From: Ricinus communis
Taxonomy: Eukaryota > Streptophyta > Magnoliopsida > Malpighiales > Euphorbiaceae
Direction of reading: 5' to 3'
Assembly (NCBI RefSeq): GCF_019578655.1
Contig: NC_063257.1
Coordinates: 17,236,001 to 17,300,000, forward strand
Length of the DNA stretch: 64,000 nucleotides
Shown: one piece after another, positions 24,627-36,028 of the stretch
How positions within the stretch are numbered: position 1 is the stretch's first letter
Layout of the letters: each line of letters opens with the position of its first letter
Notes under the pieces: model-generated
What the model was told of the DNA's origin: nothing
Seen by the model: only the letters and a program-made list of their open reading frames with translations
Database searches by the model: none
Made by a program: the position numbers and the translations under genes

Positions 24627-26970
24627 TCAAAGCATTTTCATGATCCACAGTTTATACTTCTTTATATACAGATATACAAGAGAAGGTCCAATCAAGTTTT
24701 CATCAGAAAGGCGCTTGCAAAGATTAAGATAAGATTCCACATTTCCCCATTGTTGGATTCTTTTTCTCAGTCCCTGCAGGACAGCCACCCTATCTAAATA
24801 GTCTGGACATAAACCCATATCAAGCATTTTAACTAGTGCTTCTGCAGCCTCATCATATTGTCCTCCTTTAAGATAACCTCTCAACAACCACGATAATGTC
24901 TTTTTCTTCTGAAGAGAGCTCGTAACTTCTACTCTGGTAAGTAATCGTGATACAGCGCTAGCCTCCTTTTGAGATGCACATATGGCTAAAACAATATCAT
25001 AAAGGTCTCCATCAGCATGCTTACCCACCAGCTTCATTTCCCACAACTGTCTTTCAGCATCAAGTCCACGACCAGCACAAATATACATAGCAAGAAGCCG
25101 CTCATGAACTACGCCATAAAGTGAAGGGCTGCCTTCCTGAATTACCCAACTGGACAAACATACTCCATCAGCTATAAGATCTGACTGGTATTTCTCAATA
25201 AGCCTAGTGTTTTCAGCATCAAGTTCAGCTATCAGACCAGACTTTGCAAAACCTTTCAACTTGCGTAAAGCTTTTGCAAATTCATTTAGCTCTTTCACAA
25301 CAGCTGTCATTGCAATGAGGTAGGAGTAGACCTCTGGCTTCAACCCTGATTCTCTGAAATGGATAACTAATTTGACTGCATCCCTATAATTTCCATCAAC
25401 CTGACATGAACTTCAAATGGTCAGTCAAAGGAGATAAGAAATTTATGCTTAACCGCAAATTAACGTGACAATGGAAAAACAAATTCCTGGAAAGATGAAT
25501 AACAGAGAAAACCTCAAATTTGGTTATGAATAATGGAGAAAACCTCAAATTTGCTTATCTTCAACCAAAAGTTGAAAGATAGACAAAGAAATTAGAAAGA
25601 TTAATCACTGCGATTCACTTAAAATTTTCTTAAATTCAACCAATTGCACAAAGAAGAACAAAAAGATAACAGGACGCCATTAATTTGCTTCGACATTAGA
25701 TAATAAGTTGAGCAATGAAAGAAGATTTCTGTCCATGATTTTAACTGTATAACTTGCTCTTCTTTTGCATAAAAACTGAAGAAAGAGTTAACTCATACAG
25801 CCTTAATAAACATTTATGTAATTGCCTAAACAATCAGCAGAAGTAAAGACAGCAAAAAATAGAAAAGTTGGGTAAAATGTAATAAAATCATGCGAGGGTG
25901 CTGTGCAAATTATGTTCTTATATATTGAACTTTCAATTACATGAAGTCATAAAATCAGCACTCATAATTTAGTAGGCACAAGTTCTGATACAACAGAGCA
26001 TCATATGGTAAATTTGATAAAACACTACAAAGAAACAATTTGGTACAGTTTCACATGATTAGAACAAATATCAAATTTGTGCGCAAAATTTTACACATCA
26101 TGAACAAAAAAATTATCCCTGGGACATAAAATCCGAGCATTTAATACTAATAGATTATGCAGTTCAAAGCTGGAACAAAGATCAACCAATTTGCAGGCAA
26201 AAGATAACTTGAGCAATATGGTAATAACATTAACATAAGCTTACCATCATCTTCCATGCAAGATAACCTGTAGGACCTCCCTTCTGTCCTTCTCCATCAT
26301 CCTCAAAATAGGCAACCTCACGTCTCAGAACCTCTTTCACAAATGAAACAGATTTCTCCTTCTCTCCGATCTCCCAATACAAAGATATCACTTTCTCAAT
26401 CATGCTAAAACTTGGCTTCAACCCGACACAATCCATGTCCACTAGTAAGTCAACCACATCTCCAATCTCATGTTCTCCTTCAATCAACTTCTTTATCCAA
26501 CTACACATTATGGAAACCATAAGTTCCATCGTCTCCTTGTCCACTCGATTTTCCTTTCTTAGCCACTCGAAAACCTCAAGTGCACACCAGGAGTCTCTAC
26601 CCTCTTGAGAGAAGTATACAAGAACTAATTGTAACTCTCTGGCTGAGAGCTTATCATTCATTTCCTCAAGAACATCGGAGGGCTCTCTTGTCATTCTCTC
26701 TAGTTCCTCAATTGCCTCAAAAAATCCTTCACTCATTTCTTCCTCATCATCACTTGCTATATACTGGTCCAATTCTACCGATTTCAACACCCTAAATTCC
26801 CGATTTCTGCTTTTACTTTGTTGGGCAACTACAAAATTGGAACTCTTCGGGAATTTTATAGATGACAACTGAAAGAATCGTGGGTTCAGCAATTTATATC
26901 TTCTTTGAAGTAAAAATGTTGAAGAAACAGATTTAGTTAAAGAAGCAACAGAATTATAAACAGAGGCCAT
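24627..26970 (-). CDS. PPR-like protein, probably chloroplast-targeted
   Basis: Two coding exons, 26245-26970 and 24627-25400, join in phase 0. The donor reads ATGATG|GTAAG and the acceptor ATGTCAG|GTTGAT. Together they give 499 residues. The N terminus (MASVYNSVASLTKSVSS) is rich in serine and basic residues and poor in acids, as in organelle transit peptides. An acidic patch (SDDEEE) follows at about residue 75. The body has PPR-like helical pairs, for example ALEVFEWLRKENRVDKETME, VVDLLVDMDCVGLKPSFSMI, AVKLVIHFRESGLKPEVYSY and AAEALVKMLDMGLCPDYLDR. The protein resembles the Arabidopsis PPR protein At2g30100, from memory. PPR proteins usually bind organelle RNA; the target here is unknown. 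The intron is 844 bases. No break seen. Confidence 0.8.
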
Positions 26971-28139
26971 CTCTTTAACTCCTAATATATAACTGCGTAA
27001 TCAAGAAATTGAAATAGAAATTTGAATCTCGAGTACCATACTGTAGCTGCTTCAAAAATCAACTTAAGTGTACACTAAGAGTATTATCAGTTGGATAAAG
27101 AACAAGGAACTCGAAATTAGGGTTTCGAGTTGGCAACAGAACTGCCGCTGGCTCACATTTGACTTCTCTTTATGCTTCTGCAAGACAAAACAAAACAAAG
27201 GCAACCGTGTTTCTCAATTGTGAATTGTTAGGATAAATGAATGAATTAGAACGTCTCTCTGATGAAACTCAATTTTCAAGCATATTTTTTGCTGGAATTC
27301 GGACAATGACTACTGGGAGAGTCTAGTACGGTAGACCCTTAAAAAACTGGGTCATGCTGGGACATATATCTGCTGATACATGTTCCATCTCAACCATCCA
27401 TTTTACTTGAAAGAGATGGCAGCCATTAATTTTATAACTGATTATTTATTTAATTGAATATATTTTACTTTTTTTTCTGCATTTATCAATATGTGAAATA
27501 TTAAACATAAAATTAAAATTTTCTTACATAATCAACATATAAAAAACAATAATATAAAGATTTTGTTTAGATGTTATCAAATTAAAAGAAAAAGAATAGT
27601 ATGCAAAGAAAAAAAAGTCAATATGTATAAGTTAAAAAATAAAATACCAAGGTATAAAAGTTACCAAAATATAAAAGTAAAAAGTACCAAAACTATAATA
27701 TAACCTCTATAAAATAATAATCTTAGGACCATAAAAAATTATTATTTTATAAAGATTATTATTTTATCGATAAATTAATATTTATTATTTTAGAGAATAG
27801 TTGATATTTTATACATTATTTTTTATTAAATTTATATAAAATTAATGAAGGAATTAAAAAGTTTATAAATGATTTTTGATATTCTAGATGCATGATGGAC
27901 GACGGTGCATTGTATCATAGCTAATTTTGGAGATGATGTGGTTTAAAATGCAATGCATGCGTATACGTACATTAAAATATGAAGTATTTCAAGTGCACAA
28001 TAAAATATTTATAAATAGAAATATGCATTTTAATTTCATATATCAAAATATAAAAATTCATACATATCTTATCCTCCATAGTTTCTCATTTGAAAGGTGT
28101 AAAAGAATCTACACTAACAAATAAGATGTGAAAAACATT
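26971..28139. other. Promoter side of the PPR-like gene and AT-rich spacer
   Basis: Bases 26971-27250 are the likely 5' UTR and promoter of the minus-strand gene. From 27420 to 28139 the DNA is very AT-rich. An inverted pair of ATTATTATTTTATA-type stretches lies at about 27710-27800. No gene is supported. Confidence 0.4.
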
Positions 28140-29455
28140 ATATGAGTATAAAAATGAGCATCCCTCTTCAAGTCAAAAAGATTTGCAACAATAGGTTCAA
28201 CAAAAGTTTGGTCTCTCCCTCAGCCAAGGAACAATATTAAATACTCTCAAAAGGTCAGCATAATATTTGTCAAAAGAGATAACAAATACCAATGTTAAAA
28301 AATACAAATCAGCCAAATATCCCGAATTAGAAAAGGTATTGTATGAGTGGTTTCTCCAATATCAAGAGAAAGTGAACATGATCGAATAAATGATTCAAAC
28401 TAAAGCAAAAGAGTTTCTACAGAAAATGTATGGTGATGCAGATTTAGACTTTAACTTCTCAAGTGGTTGGCTAGAGCGGTTCAAGGCAAGACATGGGATT
28501 AAGTCTTATAGAAATTTCGATGAAAGTGGTTCAGTTGTCATGGAGAATATTGAAAATGCTTTATCTGAAATCAAGCTAAATTGGACAAGTTTCATTAGAA
28601 GGATATTTATAATATGGATGAAACAAGATTATTTTATCATTTGCAAGCTGATTATTCACTAGCTACAAAGCAATTAGAAGGACGGAAAAAAGACAAGGAA
28701 AGACTTACTGTTGCTGTTTGCTGCAATGAGGATGGTTCAGAAAAAGTACCTTTGTGGATTATTGGTAAGTTTGCTAATCCCAGATGCTTTAAAAATGTGA
28801 ATATTGGCAATCTTAATTGTCATTATCGATCTAACAAGAAAGCATGGATGACTGGATTATTTTTTCAAGAATTTGTTCGTTGGTTTGATAATAGAATGAC
28901 CGGTAGAAAGGTGCTGCTTATCATAGACAATTGCCCAGCCCATCCCAAGGTTATCGAAGGCTTGAGACATGTTGAATTATTCTTTTTTCCTCCAAATACA
29001 ACATCAAAAATTCAACCATGTGATGCTGGAATTATTCGACACTTAAAGTTTATTATTGGCATCGTTTTTATTCTAGCATTTTGAAAGGCTATGAGATGGG
29101 AGCAATAAATCCTGAAAAAATTAATATGCTAGATGCCATCAATTTTATTAATGCTGCTTGGAATATTGATATGAAGGCAACAACTATTGCAAATTGTTTC
29201 AAACATTGCAAAATTCGATCGGAGGAAGGTATGCCTTTAGAACAAGAAATTGGTGACGTTGAAGGGATTCATGGACTTGAAAAAGTTATTTCTAATCTGC
29301 ATTATAGAAATGCCATAAACATTGAGCATATTTTGAATTATCCTAATGAAATTGAAGCTTTAATGGAATCACTAATAGATAAAGAAATTATTGAAGGAGT
29401 AATGGGTGTGCCAGCTAATGACGATCAAGATCCAGATGATAGTAATGTTTTACCA
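28140..29455 (+). pseudogene. Tigger/pogo-type transposase, 5' and middle part
   Basis: Across frame changes the order is that of a CENP-B/Tigger-like transposase. An N-terminal helix-turn-helix lies about 28160-28250 (SQKDLQQ, then FGLSLSQGTILNTLKRS). A second DNA-binding domain lies 28300-28500 (YPELEKVLYEWFLQYQ, SGWLERFKARHGI). The DDE core has three acidic positions: YNMDETRLFYHL (about 28610), LLIIDNCPAHP (about 28920) and KIQPCDAGIIRHLK (about 29020). In-frame stops at about 28194, 28261 and 28388 and frameshifts near 28600 and 29060 break it. The gene is cut at 29455 by element Q; three more codons of the target duplication and the C-terminal frame appear at 60206. The family moves pogo-like DNA transposons, and some plant members are host genes. 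Here it is clearly inactivated. Confidence 0.85.
29451..29455. repeat. Target site duplication of element Q, left copy (TACCA)
   Basis: TACCA precedes the LTR start TGATAGGCATC at 29456 and recurs at 60206-60210 after the LTR end GCTTATCA at 60205. The 5-bp length is normal for Ty3/gypsy integrase. Confidence 0.9.
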
Positions 29456-32400
29456 TGATAGGCATCATATGATACATATTTACATGCCCAATTGTTTACA
29501 TTCTTGTGCATAATTATCTCATGTTATGCTAGAATCACCTGTCTTTTGGTTCCTTCACGTTTCAAGGTCATTATAGAAGGACATTATCAATAATCGAGGG
29601 AAATACGCATAATTACAGACCATAATCCATCAAATTGAGCAAGGACTAGCATTCCGAGGTTGAGCACGGCCTGGACACCTAGTCAATTGTGCCTTTGCAT
29701 TTTCTCATCATCCATGTTATGTGCATTTACATTTAATCATTGGGCATATGATGGTATATCAATGATATTTTTATTTTATGAGAACATATATATATTAATT
29801 ATAAGTAGAGAATAAGAAGCATGATATTAGATTATTAATTTAGATAAGTTGATTAAGTACTTGGGTTATGTGTATTAAGCCTTAAGACTTAATTGAACCA
29901 ATAGTTGAAGGTTGGGTAAATAGATTGGACTTAAAAGATATAATTAAAAGTTAGTACCTATATATGGTTAGTAAGAATTAATTTAGGGTGATAAAAATAG
30001 TTTAGTAGGTGGTGGCATTAAGAGAGGAATATTGGAAATTGGAACCATGAGTAAGCTCATTTTACCTCTTCATTTCTCTAAAATTCGTACATGGCCAAAA
30101 ACACAAAATTTGGAATAAGAGAGAGGAGTGGAATACCTAGAAAAACTTAAGATTAAGATAGGATTTTGCCAACTATTGAAGGAGCCAAGCTAAAGCTAAA
30201 GGATTTAAGCATATTAGCAACCCAAAAGCTGAAATTGGTAAGTTGTTACTTGAGTGTTATTAATTTGTCATTAGGGTTCTTGATTACAAATTGGAAAAAC
30301 TTCATTTGATGCTCTCATTGATTAATTAAAGGTCTGATTATCATGAATTAGTAGAGTATTGAATGATTGCATAAAGATTAAGCTTGATTTAAGTTTAAGT
30401 ATGTTAAGATAGAAAACTGTCAAAATTCCAGCAACCTTGATGTTCTGTATTTTAGGCATAACATGGGTTATATAAGTCCAAATTAAGCTTAATTGGTGTC
30501 TATGGAAATTTTAAAGAGTCCTCTATAACTTTGTAGTTTTGTGATTTTGCTATTTTTGCCGTTTTGATTGCTTAAATTGAGCAAACAGATTGCTGCTCGG
30601 GTACAACTAGCTGTATGACCCTTGCTCAGTAATTTGAAAATAATTAAATCTATAGAAGTCGGAATTGAATAATTCTTCTTGGAGATGAAACTAGACGTAT
30701 AAATGGATATGTCTATTTAATATGAGATTTTTGTATTAAGCCAATTTTGCCCAGCAATAAATATACCTTGGTACTAAATTCTGTCTAGAAAACAGAAATA
30801 TTGGAGATTAGTTTTATGCAATTTATTGATGTTAATTTGAGTTAAATTGGTATTTAACTAGATGGGAAATGTTTATAGGATATTAAAACAGTAATTGAGA
30901 GTTTTAGAGGAAGAGTTAGACCTATAAATTAGAGAGGGGATGATCTTGTAATGCATTAGAACTCGCATTTACATGAATATTTGTAATATGCATGAAATGT
31001 GAATTGATGAATGTGTTGACAGTACTCAAAGGCCCTGGAAAGGAAGTTGTGGAGAAAGGAGGTTCTTATATGCTAAAGGAATAAGTATATTTTGAGTAAG
31101 TAAATAGTTAATATTTGCTATGTTCATATATTTAATCAAATGTTCTGCAAATGGTTGCGTTTGCTTAATATTGTTTATGTTTGAATGACTGAGATGGAAA
31201 TGATTGGTGTTGAGTGGAACAATTGTTATTGCTGAAATATGATATAAGTGAAATGATTGAATTATGATGTTAAGTGCATATGTGCATGTGAATGGTGGAT
31301 TCCCCTATGAAAAAAAAAGATATATATATAAAGCCTTGGGAGGCTAAAGCCTAGAGAGGCTATAAAAGTCTATAATGTGAGATGAGGCGGAGCAGCTTAC
31401 GTGTGTGATATGTGAGGATGAGGCGGAGCAGCACATTAAAGGGGATCCACAAGCCGTGAGAACTAACCATAATTGTTGAATTGTATTTCTTCTATGATGG
31501 TTGTAATGAATTGAGTAGAATGGTATGACTTTATACCTAAACTATGAATATCATGGAAAGTTATGTGATTGGGTGGAAATTGTATTAAGTGTATGTGATA
31601 TAGATTATGTTGATTATTTATTTACTGAGCTAGAGGCTCACCCCTCTCTAAAATTTTTCTTTTCAGGTTTGTAAATAGTAGTGCATCCGTTGGTTGTATG
31701 CGAAATCTAGCTTTTAGCAGTTCTGTCAAGTTGGGCCAGTTTTGTGAAGTCTCCTCCTGATGCATTTTTGTATGCAGTTATGTGATATATATGGAAGTAT
31801 GCCTTATAAGGCATAAGAAGATGTTTGTAATACTTGTTAAATGATGTTTAAGTATAATCATATGTTTATATGTTAATAACCTTGTGTCTGGATTCTTAAC
31901 AACCTACATATTGACCTATCTACCTGTAGTATATATTCTACGACGCTTGTATGCTTCCTGGCTAATGTTTATTGGTTAACATGTGATGGGGGTGTTACAG
32001 CTGCCCTCTAAGAGTACCATTTTGGCACGGTTTCCGTAGCACTACGGCCTCCACCACGGCCCGTAGTGGCTCAGCACCGGCTAGGGCAAGGCTTGAAAGA
32101 GGTCAGTAGAACTGAATGCACAGGTTCAGCATGGCCTGGACTCCGCCCGTGCTAATCAGCACAGGCTTGACCACGGCCGTGCTGAAGGGACTATATAGGC
32201 AAAAGTGATTCGGTGAATTAGGGTTCGATTTTCTGACTTGATTTCCATTATATGAACTTAAGTCATTTATTTCCAGACCTCAATTCTCGACTTTGGGAGA
32301 TCAATTTCATCAATTGAAGGAAGGATTACACTTGTTTCAACATCAATTTGAAGATCAAGACAAGATTTGGGAGCATTCAAGAGGCAAATTAAGGTTTGCT

Positions 32401-33229
32401 ATTCTGAATTGGAAAATTAGGGTTTCTCATCCAACTTGAAGAAGAAGGGTGTACATGCCTTTAATTTAATTTTCTGATTTTATTCCTTATTTTGTGATAC
32501 TTATTAGTATGAGTAGCTAAATTGTTAAACCCAATTGGGGTTCCTATGTTGTTGGATTGATTTTAATGTTATGAGATTTTGATTGTCAATTCTTGATTCT
32601 TCTTGCTTTTATTATTAATGAGAAGTCACTTTATTCATGAGACGTTGTGAATTGTGGTATTTAGATTGCTTTATGTAATTGAGAAATTCATTTAGTAATC
32701 GAAAATTTGAATAGCAAGAACTGGTTAATAATCACTTAGAGATAAGGGTAATTGACTAGCTGGATTAAGAATTAACAAAGATTAATAGAGGCGGGTTAAA
32801 CCTTAATGCTAATCGAATAATCGATCGTTAGGAAGAGATTCCAACTTTAGGTTATTAGGTTTAGGAATTCGGTTATCTCGAGAGGGAGATCGAATTCAGT
32901 TAAGACTTCATCCATGGGTAATTGCAATTGATAATCAATTTAATCTCTATCTTTACCAAAATCCAATTAACTTAGGTCCTCTAGGGTTTGCTTTTTCCTT
33001 TGATAGTTTTCTTAAATCCTTTCAAATAATTTGACATTTAATTAATTGTTTGTTCATATTTAATCATAGCATAACACTTCATTGATTTATTTAGATTAGA
33101 TAATATAAGACGCTACAGTAGGTCTAGGATCACCCTTTCCTGAGAATACGACCTTGATACTCACCGTTTATGCTAGTTTGCATTGATAGGTTCACTGCCT
33201 TAGATTGTAGCTATGTAAATAGCTTATCA
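29456..33229 (+). mobile_element. 5' LTR of Q, interrupted by solo LTR S
   Basis: It starts TGATAGGCATCATATG and ends AATAGCTTATCA. Without the insertion it matches 58742-60205 (1464 bp). A GC-rich zone with CACGGCC motifs (32030-32185) precedes the TATA box CTATATAGGC at 32191. The R/U5 part shares the TTAAGAATTAACAAAG and GGTTCACTGCCTTAG segments with the other LTR families. Confidence 0.85.
29677..31999 (-). mobile_element. Solo LTR S, chromovirus type
   Basis: This 2.3-kb stretch is absent from the matching place in the other Q LTR copies (near 51010 and 58985). On the minus strand it begins TGTAACACCCCCATC, a typical gypsy LTR start. A GATGAGGCGGAGCAGC motif occurs twice (about 31382 and 31418). 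It has no ORF. Its outer (left) end is not clean: some Q sequence is missing there, and no target duplication remains. Confidence 0.65.
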
Positions 33230-33235
33230 AGTTTT

Positions 33236-33253
33236 TGGCGCGGTTGCCGGGGA
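33236..33253 (+). other. Primer binding site of Q (tRNA-Asp)
   Basis: TGGCGCGGTTGCCGGGGA lies six bases after the LTR end. It is complementary to the 3' end of plant tRNA-Asp with one mismatch (position 7, G for C). This PBS is characteristic of the Athila/Tat branch. Confidence 0.85.
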
Positions 33254-33400
33254 ATAACTTTTTGTGTGAACTAGAACAAACTTGTGTTTTTGTTAATTTA
33301 GCCATATTTATTTTTCTGTCTTTATTTTGCTTTATTTTATTCTTTCATTGTTTTAACTACTTTTGTTCTTCGGTCGGTACATTCCATTTGTAGGTAGTTT

Positions 33401-36028
33401 ATGACCAGGAGCTCAAACTCTGATCTTATAGAGCCTCTGTCTGATCCAGAACGATCCCTTAGACTTTTAAGGAAGCGTTTGTAATTAGAAGAGGAGGAGA
33501 TTGAGGCTGAGGTACCTGTTGATAAACCAGAAGGGATGGAGAATCATAATGGAAATGCCGCGGTGGACACTAACAGAATGATGTACGAGTTTGCTAGATG
33601 GGACACAAACGAGTATACTCAGACTGGCGGTGGCAGCTAACAAATTCGAGATAAAGCCAAATATGATCCAGATGGTACAGTAAAGTGTACAGTTTGGGGG
33701 TTGCCAAGTGAGGATCCCAATGCCCATATAGCCAACTTTTTGGAGATATACGACACTTTCAAGATAAATGGAACTACCGATGATGCCATCCGGCTGAGAT
33801 TATTTCCATTTTCTTTAAGGAATAGAGCAAAGAGATGGTTGCAGTCCTTTCCACCACACACTATTACAAGATAGAAATCTTTGGCTGAAAAATTTCTTTA
33901 CAAGTATTTTCCTCCAGCTAAAACTGCTAAATTGAGAAATGACTTTTCTTTTTTTGTGCAGATGGACGACGAGAGCATGTACGACGCCTGGGAGAGGTAT
34001 AAGGACTTGTTGAGATGCTGTTAACACCACAGTCTACCAATATGGATGTAGGTTCAGACCTTTTATAGCGGTTTGAACCTTGCTACGAGGCAAATGGTGG
34101 ACGTTGTAGCAGGTGGAGCTTTGAACAGCAAGACGCCGGAGCAGGCGCATAACCTGATAGAAGAGATGGCCATTAACAAATACCAGTGGCAATCCTCTAG
34201 GAGTCGGCCGGTCAAACAAGGAACGGTCAACCAGTTAGAGTCCACAGCAGCCTTAGCAGCTCAAGTGGAGCTTCTGACTAAGAAGTTAGACCAGCTTTAG
34301 ATGCCGGTTCATGCAGCCCAAATAAGTTATGAATTTTGAGGTGGCCCACACTACAGTGCAAACTGTAATGCGAGAGATATGTTTGCTTCTAGTAATAATT
34401 CTTCCTCTATTGTTTCTGCTGACATGGAACAGGTAGACTACATGGGTAATGCCCCTAGACAGCAGAACAATCCATATAGCAGCACATACAACCCCAGCTG
34501 GCGTAACCATCTAAATTTTAGGTGGAGAAATAATAACGCCCAGGGTCCACCAGGCTTTCAGAGACTGCATTAGCAGCCACAATAACAGCAGCAGCAGGCT
34601 ATACCATCATAGCCCCCTCCACTAGTTGAAAAGAAATCTAACTTGGAGGAGCTGATGATGAAGTTTGTCACATCGACAGAGACGAGATTCCAGCAGACAA
34701 ATAGTGCCCTTAGAAATTAGCAGGCATCCATCCAGAATTTAGAGAGTCAAATTGGGCAGATTTCTAAGATGTTGTCTGAAAGGCCACAAGGATCGCTCCC
34801 TAGCACAATAGAGTCAAACCTTAGGGAGCATTGCAAGGTTGTCACCCTGTGGTCAGGTAAGTAATTGTCTAGCTCTCTACCTTTAGCTGATGATGAGGAT
34901 GTTTGTATGCAGGATAAGCAAGCTAGGCAGGAGCCAGAGCCTGAGACAATGGGAGGAGAAAAGGTGGAAGACAGGCAGAAGAGCCCTGTGAGAGAGTACC
35001 AGCCACCAGTCCCCTACCCTGCTCAACTTAAGCAGGAGAAAGTTGATAAGCAGTTTGGTAAGTTTCTTAACTTGTTTAAACAACTGCGGATTAACCTGCC
35101 TTTTGTTGAAGCTATTTCGCAGATGTCGAAGTATGCAAAGTTCTTAAAGGAAATTTTGAGCAACAAAAGGAAGTTAGAGGATTTGGGACTCGTGACTCTG
35201 AACGAGGTGTTCGGCTATTCTTCAGAACAAGCTGCCACTCAAAAGAAGAGATCTAGAGAGTTTTACTGTTCCTTGTGTCATTGGCAATTTGCTTATTAGT
35301 GGTGCATTAGTTGATTTAGGAGCTAGTATAAATTTAATGCCCACTAGTCTGTTTGATAAATTAGGTTTGAATGAACCTAAGCCCACTAGGATGAGCATTT
35401 AGTTAGCTGATAGAACTTTAAAGATTCCTAGGGTTATTGTTGAAGATGTGCTTGTTAAGGTAGACAAGTTTATTTTTCTTGTAGATTTTGTAGTTATGGA
35501 TATGGAAGGTGAGAGTACTGTACCTTTAATTCTAAGTAGACCATTTCTTGCAACATCTAGGGCTGTAATAGATGTTTGTGATGTAAAGCTTAAACTTAGG
35601 GTAGACGATGAGACCATTACCTTCGACCTAGCAACTACTATGAGATACTCTTTAGGCCATGATGATGTTGTATTTTCTATTGATATTATGGATAATTTGG
35701 TTGAGTCTCACTTACATGAAATGTTACTTGATGATCCTTTGCAGGTAGCCTTGCAAGGAGAGGAGGAGGAGCTGTCCAATGAGCAAGTGTTGGAGCAGGT
35801 CACTAGTTTATTGGCTATTGAGCCTAGCTATTCTACTGATCCTTTTCTTTCTCTTGACAGGTCAGAAGTGCGGAAAGTGAAGTCTTCTTTTGAGGACCCT
35901 CCGGCCTTAGAATTGAAGGAGCTGCCTAAGCACTTAAGCTATGGATTCTTGGATGAGGAAGAAAAGTTACCGGTGATTATTGCAGGAAATTTAACAGCTG
36001 AGAAGAGAGCAAAAACTCTAGATGCGCT
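33401..36028 (+). pseudogene. Q gag and protease
   Basis: Starts at ATG 33401 (MTRSSNSDLIEPLSDPE). The gag core shows EDPNAHIANFLEIYDTFKI, RLRLFPFSLRNRAKRWLQS and MYDAWERYKDLLRCC. In-frame stops lie at about 33482 and 34021, among others, and a frameshift falls near 33600-33640. The zinc knuckle region at about 34330 is damaged (GGPHYSANC remains, first cysteines altered). The protease (about 35290-35640) has VDLGASINLM and the altered LILSRPFLAT. A linker with ELKELPKHLSYGFLDEE follows. The reading frame is cut at 36028 by element P inside the stretch before RT and continues at 43782. The gag packages element RNA; the protease processes the polyprotein. Confidence 0.85.

Noticed and set aside
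33236..33253. tRNA-Asp similarity as a possible tRNA gene
   Set aside because: Only the 18-base complement of the tRNA 3' end is present, six bases after an LTR: it is a primer binding site. No tRNA gene was seen in the window.
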